NCBI GenBank assembly: GCA_013362195.1
Contig: JABFWM010000307.1
Span: forward strand, 1-15,865
Source: Acidobacteriota bacterium
Lineage (GTDB): Bacteria > Acidobacteriota > Vicinamibacteria > Vicinamibacterales > 2-12-FULL-66-21
DNA length: 15,865 nucleotides
Direction of reading: 5' to 3'
Shown here: in pieces, positions 1-6,321 of the stretch
Numbering within the stretch: position 1 is the first letter of the stretch
How the letters are laid out: each line of letters opens with the position of its first letter
Translations under genes and position numbers: made by a program
Notes under the pieces: model-generated
Database searches by the model: none
What the model was told of the DNA's origin: nothing
What the model saw: the letters and a program-made list of their open reading frames with translations, nothing else

Positions 1-150
1 TACGCTTTCCGCCGGGTCTGAAGACCGCCCTACGCTTTCGGCGGGTCTGAAGACCCGCCCTACGCTTTCGGCCGGGTCTGAAGACCGCCCTACGCTTTCG
101 GCGGGTCTGAAGACCCGCCCTACACTTTCGGCGGGTCTGAAGACCCGCCC
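1..150. repeat. 30-bp tandem array of palindromic units (5 copies, cut by the window edge)
   Basis: Five head-to-tail 30-bp units each begin TAC(G/A)CTTTC and carry a hairpin core GGGTCTGAAGACC(C). Units 2, 4 and 5 have a perfect 8-bp stem GCGGGTCT/AGACCCGC around a GA centre. Units 1 and 3 have an extra C in the left arm and lack a C in the right arm, so their outer stem is broken. The order A-B-A-B-B points to duplication of a 60-bp dimer. The array begins at the first base of the window, so it probably extends further left. There are no unique spacers, so it is not CRISPR. Function is unknown; it could act as transcription terminator or be a mobile palindrome expanded in tandem. Confidence 0.9.
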
Positions 151-167
151 TACACTGGAGTACGTAG

Positions 168-187
168 GCCGGGTCTTCAGACCCGGC
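168..187. repeat. Single palindrome of the same family, opposite orientation
   Basis: GCCGGGTCT-TC-AGACCCGGC is a perfect 9-bp stem with a TC centre, the reverse complement of the GA-centred units to its left. It lies 55 nt before the start of the SnoaL-like gene and closes off the array, so it may be a terminator or a boundary copy. Confidence 0.8.
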
Positions 188-242
188 GCCTGCATCGGCT
201 ATGATCCGCGCGGTTTCGTCTAAGGCCCCGGAGGCATGTGCC

Positions 243-698
243 ATGCGACGAGCAGCGACGATTCTCCTGATCCTGTGTTCGGCGGCGGCGCTCTCCGCGC
301 AGGCGACGCCGGATACCAAGGGACGCGCGGACCACACGGCGGACGAAGCGGCCCTGTCGAAGATGCTGTCTGCGTTCGCCGACGCGATCTCCGCCGGCAA
401 CTACAAGGCCGCGGCCGCGTTCTGGGAGGACGACGGGGTGTATTACTCCGTGGAGGGCCAGAAAGTCACCGGACCGGCGCAGATCGAGGCGGCGTTCCGG
501 GAAGCGCTGCAGGGGACCCGCCTCAGCCTGCGGAACAGCAACGTGCACCCGGTCACTCCCGACGTCGCCGTCACGCAAGGGTCATGGCAGGCCAACGACG
601 GCGGCGGCGCCAACAGCGGCCTGTTCATGGCCGTCGTGCGCAAGTCCGGGCCGGAGTGGAAGTTCGTCGAGGTCCGTCCGTGGATTCCCTCGCAGTAG
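243..698 (+). CDS. Exported SnoaL/DUF4440-like (NTF2-fold) protein
   Basis: The product is 151 residues. I chose the ATG at 243 because GGAGG (230-234) sits 8 nt upstream and the protein then begins with a signal peptide: MRR, a hydrophobic stretch at residues 4-17, and an AxA-like site near SAQA (18-21). An in-frame ATG at 201 would bury this signal. The mature part looks like the SnoaL/DUF4440 branch of the NTF2 fold: a helix with FADAISAGNYKAAAAFW (about 45-61), a DDGVYY strand, the VTGPAQIEAAFRE helix (75-87), and a closing strand ending in VEVRPWIP. Members of this fold bind small ligands or act as small enzymes, but no catalytic residues can be assigned here. The gene stands alone, with 126 nt before ku. 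The fold is fairly likely; the function is unknown. Confidence 0.75.
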   Translation: MRRAATILLILCSAAALSAQATPDTKGRADHTADEAALSKMLSAFADAISAGNYKAAAAFWEDDGVYYSVEGQKVTGPAQIEAAFREALQGTRLSLRNSNVHPVTPDVAVTQGSWQANDGGGANSGLFMAVVRKSGPEWKFVEVRPWIPSQ

Positions 699-731
699 GG
701 GACCACGCGTAGGCCAGCGTCGGCATTCGCG

Positions 732-749
732 GCGGGCCGAAAGGCCCGC
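732..749. repeat. GNRA-loop hairpin between snoaL-like gene and ku
   Basis: GCGGGCC-GAAA-GGCCCGC is a perfect 7-bp stem with a GAAA tetraloop, followed by GCTACC. Its flank and arm sequence resemble the GGGTCT/AGACCC palindromes at 1-187, so it is probably a diverged member. It lies 33 nt after the upstream stop codon and could end that transcript, although no T-run follows. Confidence 0.55.
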
Positions 750-770
750 GCTACCTCGTCGTATGTCATT

Positions 771-790
771 CCGTGCACTGCCGTGCACGG
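771..790. promoter_or_regulatory. 8-bp inverted repeat upstream of ku, operator-like
   Basis: CCGTGCAC-TGCC-GTGCACGG is a perfect inverted repeat with a 4-nt centre, 34 nt before the ku ATG. It also reads as two direct copies of CCGTGCAC. It is unlike the GGGTCT family. A GATAAT hexamer at 810-815 could be a -10 box, but no -35 box stands at normal distance. An operator or RNA hairpin are both possible; no regulator can be named. Confidence 0.4.
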
Positions 791-824
791 GCGCCCGTCC
801 ACTCCATCCGATAATGTAGGAGTT

Positions 825-1697
825 ATGGCTGCACGTCCGACCTGGAAAGGCTTCCTCAAAATCAGCCTCGTGAACATCCCCGTCCGGGTGTTCCCCGCGA
901 CCGACTCCGCGGCCACCATCAGCTTCAACCAGCTTCACGGCGAGTGCCGGACGCGCATTCAGCAGAAGCGGTGGTGTCCGACCTGCGAGCGGGAGGTGCC
1001 GCTCTCCGAGGTCGTGAAAGGGTACGAGTTCGAGAAGGGACGCTATGTCGTGATGGACGAGGAGGATCTGGCCAAGGTGCGGCCCGAATCGACGCGCGTG
1101 ATCGATCTCGTCCAGTTCACGGAGGTGGCCGCGATCGATCCGATCTACGTCGAGCGGCCGTACTATCTCGCGCCCGATGGGCAGATGGCCCTCGAGGCGT
1201 TCGCCGTCATCCGCGATGGCATGAAAGGGAAGGCCGGCATCGGCAAGCTGGCGCTCTACGGGCGCGAGTATCTCGTGGCCGTGCAGCCGCGCGACAAGGG
1301 GCTCGTGATGTACACGATGCGCCGCGCCAACGAGGTGCGGAGCATGGAGCAGATCGAGGAGCTCGAGAACGTGCCTTCGAAGGTGCAGCCGGATCAGATC
1401 AAGCTGGCCAAGCAGGTCATCGAGAACTTCGAGGGGACGCTCGATCTCGCCGAGTACACGGACGCCTACCAGGAAGAACTGCAGCGGATCATCGACGCGA
1501 AGGTCGCCGGGCAGGAAGTGATCGCGCCCGAGGAGCAGGCGCCGCCCAAGGTGGTGAACCAGATGGACGCGCTCCGCCAGAGCCTCGACCGCGTGAGCAC
1601 GACGAAGAAGAAGTCGGCGAAGGTGGCGGAGATCGAGAAGCCGGCGAAGGCGGCCAAGGCCGCGCCGGTGAAAGAGAAGAAGCGCGCGCGCGGTTAG
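825..1697 (+). CDS. ku: Ku protein, non-homologous end joining
   Basis: This is a 290-residue bacterial Ku homologue. Ku forms a homodimeric ring on DNA double-strand ends, protects them and recruits ligase D. The family N-terminus is clear: WKGFLKISLVNIPVRVF (7-23), then ISFNQLH (32-38), the CPTC pair (C51, C54), VKGYEFEKGRYVV, and the ERPYYLAP strand. The ATG at 825 was chosen because TAGGAG (816-821) precedes it and homologues start just before the WKG motif. The usual Ku core ends near residue 258; the last 32 residues are Lys/Ala-rich (TTKKKSAK to KEKKRARG), like the DNA-binding tails known for some bacterial Ku proteins. No ligD lies in the window. The stop overlaps the convergent small gene by 4 nt. 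The identification is secure. Confidence 0.96.
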   Translation: MAARPTWKGFLKISLVNIPVRVFPATDSAATISFNQLHGECRTRIQQKRWCPTCEREVPLSEVVKGYEFEKGRYVVMDEEDLAKVRPESTRVIDLVQFTEVAAIDPIYVERPYYLAPDGQMALEAFAVIRDGMKGKAGIGKLALYGREYLVAVQPRDKGLVMYTMRRANEVRSMEQIEELENVPSKVQPDQIKLAKQVIENFEGTLDLAEYTDAYQEELQRIIDAKVAGQEVIAPEEQAPPKVVNQMDALRQSLDRVSTTKKKSAKVAEIEKPAKAAKAAPVKEKKRARG

Positions 1698-1912
1698 CGG
1701 CGTTCGAACTGCTCGAAGATCTGATCGCGGACGAACTGGGCGCTCGTGCCCTCGCCCGCGCGGATGCGCATCGCCATCGGACGATGCAGGCCCGTGATCG
1801 TGATCCGCCATCGATCCAGGCCGTTCTCCGACTCCACCGAGATCGTCACGTCGCTGGCGCCCAGGTCACGGAGCGCCACCCTCGCGATGCGCTCCAGGTC
1901 GTGTTGGGTCAT
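1694..1912 (-). CDS. Small hypothetical protein convergent with ku
   Basis: The product is 72 residues from the ATG at 1912; a GTG at 1930 would give 78. The ATG has a weak upstream CGGGG, and the GTG has GAGG only 2 nt away, so the start is uncertain. I do not recognise the family. The protein reads as a compact alpha/beta unit: a helix (LERIARVALRDLG), two beta strands (VTISVES and RWRITITG), and a C-terminal helix (SAQFVRDQIFEQFERR). There is no signal peptide or membrane segment. Its TAA overlaps the ku TAG over 1694-1697 on the other strand. Ordinary amino-acid composition and defined alternating hydrophobicity favour a real gene. Confidence 0.6.
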   Translation of the reverse strand: MTQHDLERIARVALRDLGASDVTISVESENGLDRWRITITGLHRPMAMRIRAGEGTSAQFVRDQIFEQFERR

Positions 1913-1955
1913 GTGCCCCGATTGTCGCACAACCTCAGCCGCAACGTGCGGCGAC

Positions 1956-2023
1956 GGCCACCTACAGACACAGGGCCACAGAAAATACAGGAACGGGCGG
2001 CAGAAGAACAGGAGAAAACGGCC
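1956..2023. repeat. Degenerate copies of the GGCCACAGA-type repeat
   Basis: This purine- and A-rich stretch contains GGCCACCTACAGACACAG followed by GGCCACAGAAAATACAGG and further CAGAAGAACAGGAG. It resembles the 35-bp units at 6069-6277 but is too diverged to set a period. It fills most of the gap between the small hypothetical gene and tRNA-His. No gene is seen here. Confidence 0.5.
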
Positions 2024-2051
2024 GTCGGATGCACGGCCGCAAGAACGAGTG

Positions 2052-2127
2052 TGGGGTGGATGACGGGACTCGAACCCGCAGCGTCCGGAGCCACAGTCCG
2101 GTGCTCTACCTTTGAGCTACACCCACC
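2052..2127 (-). tRNA. tRNA-His (anticodon GUG)
   Basis: The minus strand folds as a full tRNA. The acceptor stem is GTGGGTG paired with CATCCAC (one G-T wobble). The D stem is GCTC/GAGC, the anticodon stem CCGGA/TCCGG encloses loop CTGTGGC with anticodon GTG, and the T arm has loop TTCGAGT. The discriminator base is C73 and CCA is encoded (2054-2052). The extra G at 2127 opposite C73 is the G-1 identity element of tRNA-His. It lies downstream of the diguanylate cyclase gene on the same strand, with 126 nt between them. Confidence 0.97.
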
Positions 2128-2253
2128 ATGAGGGCGATCACGCCCGTGCGGCGGTCTGGCCTGTTGCCGCAGGCGGAAGGCCCGCCCTGCGTACAGCACG
2201 GGGGCCTCTACAACCTTGCAAGTCTAGCAGATTCGCGCCGCCGGCGGGCGCAT
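2128..2253. other. Gap between diguanylate cyclase and tRNA-His with one palindrome
   Basis: No gene is seen. It holds GGCGG-AAGGC-CCGCC (2172-2186), which resembles the dispersed GGGTCT/GGGCC palindromes of this window, and a GC-rich self-complementary stretch (about 2234-2251) just after the cyclase stop codon. The latter has no T-run, so calling it a terminator would be weak. The tRNA-His promoter should lie here on the minus strand, but I see no convincing pair of boxes. Confidence 0.4.
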
Positions 2254-3303
2254 TCAGGGCTTGTCGGGATCGGTGACGCGCCGGCGGGCCGCGCACTCGC
2301 GCATCGCCGTTTGGGCGTTCGGAATGTCGGTCAACTCGCCGTGGAGGACGCGAACCGCCGCCGCGTGCACGTGCGGGGACTGCTGGCTCTTCGCGTCGTA
2401 CATCAGCTTGTCGGCCCGTTGGATCAGTTCGGCAGCGAGCTTGCGCGCGACGCCGCGGCGTTCGCCGACCGGTCCGAGTCTGAGGCAGACGATCCCGACG
2501 TCGACGCCGACCGGCCGATCCGCCAGCCGCGGGTCGTCACGCGTCCAATCATGTGCGGCGACCGAGCGCTTGAAGCGATTGGCAATCTCGTGCGCGGCGG
2601 CACAGCCGGGCAGATCGGGGATGAGGAAGGCGAACTCGTCGCCGCCGAACCGCGCGTGCAGGTCCCGTGCTTCATTGCCGCGATCCATGGCCAGGAAGTC
2701 CTCGGAGCGGATCTGGTCGGCGAGGATCCGGGCCACCGCCTCGATGATCTTGTCCCCCAGCGCGTGCCCGAGCGTGTCGTTGTACCACTTGAAGCTCGTG
2801 ATATCGACGACGCCGACGCCGCACCAGCGCACGCGCTGCTCGACGGCCAGATAGGACTCGACCCGTTCCATGAACCAGTCGAAATTGAGCAGCTTCGTCT
2901 TCGGATCGCGGTGCGACTTCTCGGTCAGCTCGGCCACGACGTCCTCGAAGTAGCGGGCGATATTGCTGACCGTGACGTCTTTCTCGGAGAGCTGCCGCTG
3001 GAGGCGGTCCATCTTGTTCGCGAATCCCTCCGAGAGGGCGCGAATCGCCTCGTGCTTCGATTCCTCGACCAGCTGCCGCTGGAGCCCGACGACCTGGTCT
3101 ATGGCCTGGAGGAGCCGGGCCTCGCGGTCGGGCGGAAGCGCCAGGTTCTCCTGAATCCAGTCGCGGAGCTCAGCCGTACTGCGCGGGCCGTCGTCGACAT
3201 TTCCTGTTTCGGAGCCGTTGGAATGAACCCGGGCGATGGGCATGGACGTGTCGCCAGTGGAATCAAGCGCTGTGCCGTGCCGGCGGATGAAAAACGGGGC
3301 CAT
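2254..3303 (-). CDS. Diguanylate cyclase (GGDEF) with coiled-coil N-terminus
   Basis: The product is 349 residues. GGDEF enzymes make cyclic di-GMP from two GTP. The domain covers about residues 130-320: RDPKTKLLN as the DxLT-like start, VVDITSFKWYNDTLGHALGD (metal Asp167, base-contacting Asn175), and an intact GGDEF at 220-224, so it should be active. An RSED (199-202) fits the RxxD inhibitory site, but 17 residues separate it from GGDEF instead of the usual five. The N-terminus has no receiver or PAS domain; residues about 45-125 are charged and helical, probably a coiled coil. ATG 3303 has AAAGGA just upstream; an ATG-less extension to 3387 would overlap the preceding gene. It follows the rsbT-rsbX fusion by 52 nt and is probably the last gene of that operon, a plausible output of the stressosome. 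Confidence 0.9.
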   Translation of the reverse strand: MAPFFIRRHGTALDSTGDTSMPIARVHSNGSETGNVDDGPRSTAELRDWIQENLALPPDREARLLQAIDQVVGLQRQLVEESKHEAIRALSEGFANKMDRLQRQLSEKDVTVSNIARYFEDVVAELTEKSHRDPKTKLLNFDWFMERVESYLAVEQRVRWCGVGVVDITSFKWYNDTLGHALGDKIIEAVARILADQIRSEDFLAMDRGNEARDLHARFGGDEFAFLIPDLPGCAAAHEIANRFKRSVAAHDWTRDDPRLADRPVGVDVGIVCLRLGPVGERRGVARKLAAELIQRADKLMYDAKSQQSPHVHAAAVRVLHGELTDIPNAQTAMRECAARRRVTDPDKP

Positions 3304-3355
3304 CGATCCTTTCAGGCGGTAGGCCGCTACAGCTTTTCGGCAGTCCTGGTGCAGG

Positions 3356-4378
3356 TTACACCCCAGGTCGCTCTTTGACGACAACAATCGTCACATCGTC
3401 GCGCCGGCGGCTGAAGTCGCGGTAGAGGACACCGGCGATGAGGCTCGGATGCCGGGTCCGCAGCCCCGGGTAGCCGGCCAGGTCCCAGTGGCTCACGAGG
3501 CCGTCCGAGTGCATTACAAGGACGGCGTCGCGGGGAAACGGATACTGGAACTCATGGATCCGGCCGGCGGAATGGCCCGCCGTGCCGTTCTGCGACACCA
3601 TGTTCTGACGGCCGCCGCCCGGCATCATCACGAGCCCCGAGATGTTGCCGAGACCGCAATATCGCGCGATCCCCCGCTCGAGATCGGCGGCCAGCACCGC
3701 CAGGGCGGCGCCGCGGCTGGAACGCAGGGCGGCGTGGAGATCGCCGATGATGGTGCCCGGATCCTGCTCGTGAATCGCGGCAAATTCGGTGACGGCGCGG
3801 CGTGCGGCGTCGTGAGCGGCGAGCCCGTGGCCCAGGCCGTCGGCAATCATCACGACCAGTCGCTCGTTGCGGAGGCGCGCCGTCCATTCATCCCCGCACA
3901 CGGCCTCGCCGACCGCGTTGACGCGCACCGCGCCGATCTCGAGCCGCGGCTTGCCCGCGACCGCCGGCCTGCGCTCGCGGGCGATTCGCGCGACAATCGC
4001 CGTCCCGGTCGGCTGCGTGTACACCTGAAAGAAATCGGAGAGCCGCCCGATGGCGCCAAGCCCCTGTCCGAGCGTGCCCGACGTCGAGTAGCCGTCGATG
4101 CGCGAGACGGCAACGTCCGCGATGCCGGGTCCGCGGTCGAGCGCGAGCACCTCGATCCCCGTTTCGCCGTCCGCTTCGTCGTCGAGGACGCGGAGCAGCA
4201 TCTCGCCCTGGCGCGCGTGCTTCACCAGGTTCGTGCCCAACTCGGTGACGATGAGGGCGACCTCGCCGGCGCGCGCCTCGCCGAAACCGAGCTGCATGGC
4301 CGCCTGCTGCGCCGCGCGGCGGACGACCGACACCTGGGTCGGATCCTGGACGGGGAAGCCGGAACCGACGCCGCTCAT
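3356..4378 (-). CDS. RsbT-like ATPase fused to RsbX/SpoIIE-type phosphatase
   Basis: The product is 340 residues with two domains. Residues 1-135 are an anti-sigma-type HATPase: N-box ELGTNLVKHA (Asn50), G1 box DRGPGI (81-86) and glycine loop GTLGQGLGAIGRL. Residues about 145-338 are a PP2C-like SpoIIE/RsbX phosphatase: CGDEW (metal Asp163), MIADGLGHG (Asp180), MHSDGLVSHW (Asp292) and RRRDDVTIVVV (Asp327/328). RsbX in Bacillus removes phosphate from RsbS and RsbR and resets the stressosome. Here kinase-fold and phosphatase share one chain, so this protein could both add and remove phosphate, or the first domain may only dock. The ATG at 4378 forms ATGA with the rsbT stop; a GTG at 4384 is an alternative. 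Both domain calls are firm; the true role of the first domain is not. Confidence 0.93.
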   Translation of the reverse strand: MSGVGSGFPVQDPTQVSVVRRAAQQAAMQLGFGEARAGEVALIVTELGTNLVKHARQGEMLLRVLDDEADGETGIEVLALDRGPGIADVAVSRIDGYSTSGTLGQGLGAIGRLSDFFQVYTQPTGTAIVARIARERRPAVAGKPRLEIGAVRVNAVGEAVCGDEWTARLRNERLVVMIADGLGHGLAAHDAARRAVTEFAAIHEQDPGTIIGDLHAALRSSRGAALAVLAADLERGIARYCGLGNISGLVMMPGGGRQNMVSQNGTAGHSAGRIHEFQYPFPRDAVLVMHSDGLVSHWDLAGYPGLRTRHPSLIAGVLYRDFSRRRDDVTIVVVKERPGV

Positions 4379-4782
4379 CGCCACCGGGTGATGCTGATGC
4401 GCGTGCCTTCGCCGGGGCGCGAATCGATGTGGAACTCGTTCGAGAGACGGCGTGCGCCGCTCAGGCCGAGACCGAGGCCGCCGGCCGTGCTGAACCCGTC
4501 GCGCATCGCCTGCTCGATATCGGCAATCCCGGGGCCCTCATCGGCGAACGTGAGGCGCAGGCCACGCCGGAGCCCATCGACGAGCGATTCGAGCCGCAGC
4601 GTGCCGCCGCCGCCGTACTGCAGGGTATTGCGCGCCAGCTCGCTCGCCGCGGTCACCAGCTTCGTCTGATCGACCAGGTTGAAGCCCAGTTCGACCGCTT
4701 TCTGCCGCACCGCTTGGCGGACCAGGACGACGTCCTCCGGCTGCCGGATCTGGTGTTCCTCGCTAAGCAGAACCGGCATCAT
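4375..4782 (-). CDS. rsbT: RsbT, serine/threonine kinase of the stressosome
   Basis: This 135-residue protein is the size of classical RsbT. It has the GHKL ATPase motifs: ELARNTLQYGGGG (N-box, Asn52), FADEGPGI (79-86) and GGLGLGLSGARRL (101-113). In Bacillus, RsbT phosphorylates RsbS (Ser59) and RsbR after stress, then leaves the complex to activate a partner (RsbU). No rsbU gene is present here. The start has ATGATG at 4782/4779 right after ACGAGG; the second ATG has better spacing. The gene overlaps rsbS by about 20 nt and the next gene by 4 nt, which implies translational coupling. Confidence 0.96.
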   Translation of the reverse strand: MMPVLLSEEHQIRQPEDVVLVRQAVRQKAVELGFNLVDQTKLVTAASELARNTLQYGGGGTLRLESLVDGLRRGLRLTFADEGPGIADIEQAMRDGFSTAGGLGLGLSGARRLSNEFHIDSRPGEGTRISITRWR

Positions 4783-5149
4783 CCTCGTTCCGTCCGGCGA
4801 TCCGCCGCCGCAGCAGTTCCATGCCCCGCTCGACGTTCAGGGCGGTGCGGACACCCGTCAGCGAGAGGCCGAGCTCGACGAGGGTGATCGCGACCGCCGG
4901 CCGCATGCCGACGACAACGGTTTCGGCATCGAGCACCCGCGACATGCCGGCGATGTCCGCGAGCATGCGCCCGATGAACGAGTCCACGATCTCGAGCGCG
5001 GAGATGTCGATGAGCACTCCCCTGGCGCGCGCCGCGACGATCTTCGCCGTGAGGTCGTCCTGCAGCGTCATCGCGAGGCGGTCGTGCATGTCGACCTGGA
5101 TGGTGACGAGCAGGTACTCGCCCATCTTGAGAATGGGGATGCGCTCCAC
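4763..5149 (-). CDS. rsbS: RsbS, STAS-domain scaffold and RsbT antagonist
   Basis: This 128-residue single STAS domain runs from PILKMGEYLLVTIQVDM to the helix before the charged tail. The motif IVDSFIGRML holds Ser57, which matches the RsbT target Ser59 of Bacillus RsbS (DSFIAR). GMRPAVAITLVELG is the conserved STAS helix that follows. The start is GTG at 5149 with GAGG 6 nt upstream, and only 1 nt separates it from the rsbR stop. Its role is to hold RsbT in the stressosome core until it is phosphorylated. Residues 114-128 (RRRIAGRNEDDAGSA) form a short tail beyond the domain. Confidence 0.96.
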   Translation of the reverse strand: MERIPILKMGEYLLVTIQVDMHDRLAMTLQDDLTAKIVAARARGVLIDISALEIVDSFIGRMLADIAGMSRVLDAETVVVGMRPAVAITLVELGLSLTGVRTALNVERGMELLRRRIAGRNEDDAGSA

Positions 5150-5150
5150 G

Positions 5151-6044
5151 TCAGGCCTCGTTCCCCTCGGACTCGCGATCCGGATCCGCCGGCGGCTTCC
5201 GGCGCGCGGCCTGCTTCTGCACGACGGCCAGGCCGGCGCGGTGCAGCGCGACGCTGAAGGCGTCGGCGAGCGTGGCCTTCGTCACCACCGACCCGAGCTC
5301 GACGCCGAGGTGCACGATCGTCTGCGCGATCTGCGGGCGGATGCCGCTGATGATGCAGTCGGCCCCCATCAGCCGCGCGGCGGCGACGGTCTTGAGCAGA
5401 TGCTGCGCGGTCAGCGTATCGACGGTGGGGACGCCGGTGATGTCGATGATCGCAATCGCGGCGCCGCTGTCGACAATGCGCTGCAGCAGGCTTTCCATGA
5501 CGACCTGCGTGCGGGCGCTGTCGAGGGTGCCGATGAGCGGCAGCGCGAGGATGCCGTCCCACAGCGTCACCACCGGCGTCGAGAGCTCGAGCATCTCCTG
5601 CTGCTGACGGACGATCACCGCTTCGCGTCCGCGCTGGAAGACTTCCGCCGTGTAGAGCCCGAGCTTGTCGAGCACCTGGCTGATCTCCCAGGTCGCCTCG
5701 GCGAGCCTGGCCGGGTCGTTCGCATAGAGCGCCCGGGCGCGCTCGAACAGCGGCTGCTTGAGCGAGAAGATGAAGGTGGCGGTCTCCGTCGGGCTGAACC
5801 CCTGTTCGGCGCGCGCCGACGACAGCCCGTCCAGGATGTGCCGCACCCCCGCCCAGTCCGCCCCCTGAATGTCGGTGGCGCCGGAGTTCAGCGCCCGCCG
5901 GAAGGACGAGAGAAACTGCGTCGAGTTCTCCTGGAGTTCCGCCCTGCCGATGCGATCGGGACGGAATCCGGACGCGTTGAACTGATTGTCGATCCAGCGC
6001 TGGAGCAGCGCCGCTTCATCGTGGGCCACAATTTCCGTCAGCAA
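5151..6044 (-). CDS. rsbR: RsbR paralogue, stressosome sensor (RsbRD_N plus STAS)
   Basis: The product is 297 residues. The N-terminal half (about 5-140) is an all-helical domain with LLQRWIDNQF and QENSTQFLSSFRRAL, which looks like the RsbRD N-terminal family and not the globin fold of Bacillus RsbRA. A linker helix (RQQQEMLELSTPVVTLWDGI) leads into a STAS domain (about 155-275) with IIDITGVPTVDT and GIRPQIAQTIVHLG. Thr210 aligns with the phosphorylated Ser of RsbS; Thr242 is a second candidate site. RsbR proteins form the sensory turrets of the stressosome. The start is a rare TTG with a strong AGAGGAG at 6 nt. The Lys/Arg/Asp/Glu-rich last 20 residues are unusual. The signal sensed is unknown. 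Confidence 0.95.
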   Translation of the reverse strand: MLTEIVAHDEAALLQRWIDNQFNASGFRPDRIGRAELQENSTQFLSSFRRALNSGATDIQGADWAGVRHILDGLSSARAEQGFSPTETATFIFSLKQPLFERARALYANDPARLAEATWEISQVLDKLGLYTAEVFQRGREAVIVRQQQEMLELSTPVVTLWDGILALPLIGTLDSARTQVVMESLLQRIVDSGAAIAIIDITGVPTVDTLTAQHLLKTVAAARLMGADCIISGIRPQIAQTIVHLGVELGSVVTKATLADAFSVALHRAGLAVVQKQAARRKPPADPDRESEGNEA

Positions 6045-6050
6045 CCGTTA

Positions 6051-6057
6051 CTCCTCT
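6051..6057 (-). promoter_or_regulatory. Shine-Dalgarno site that fixes the TTG start of rsbR
   Basis: Read on the minus strand, AGAGGAG stands 6 nt before TTG (6044-6042). No in-frame ATG or GTG lies nearby that would keep the whole first domain, so this site decides the start. Confidence 0.8.
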
Positions 6058-6068
6058 CAGCAGTGGTG

Positions 6069-6277
6069 CAGAGCCACAGAAGAACGCAGGCACGCGCCAA
6101 ACCATGGCCACAGACGAACACGGACAAATACCAAAACTATGGCCACAGACGAACACAGATAAACACCAAAACTATGGCCACAGACGAACACAGATAAACA
6201 CAAAAATAATGGCCACGGAAAAACACAGGCACACACAAACCAGTGGCCTCAGAAAGATACAGATACACACACACGCA
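6069..6277. repeat. 35-bp AT-rich tandem repeat array in the rsbR leader
   Basis: About six units of 35 bp begin at 6069, 6104, 6139, 6174, 6209 and 6243 (the last after a 34-nt step). The central four share ATGGCCAC(A/G)GACGAACAC then an A-rich half ending CAAAACT or similar; outer units are more diverged. On the minus strand the units read as CTGTG and GTGTT runs rich in T. At 6312-6285 an opposite-sense GCCACAGAACAG segment mirrors the GCCACAGAAGAAC of the first unit, so the array has inverted edges. It fills the 277-nt gap between the hybrid kinase stop and the rsbR start. It has no coding sense on either strand. It could carry binding sites, spread by duplication, or insulate the two transcripts; function is not known. 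Confidence 0.9.
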
Positions 6278-6321
6278 GGTGCTCGTGTTCTTCCGTGCTG
6301 TTCTGTGGCGCGCTCCCGTTG

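Noticed and set aside
1..150. CRISPR array
   Set aside because: Units are directly abutting with no unique spacers, and no cas genes are nearby.
825..1697. Ku with ligase D as an NHEJ operon
   Set aside because: No ligase, polymerase or nuclease domain of LigD occurs in the window; Ku stands alone here.
2234..2251. Intrinsic terminator of the stressosome operon
   Set aside because: The GC-rich self-complementary stretch has no T-run on the minus strand and no clear loop.
2128..3378. Long plus-strand reading frame opposite the diguanylate cyclase
   Set aside because: It overlaps tRNA flank and the GGDEF gene; composition is typical of an antisense shadow.
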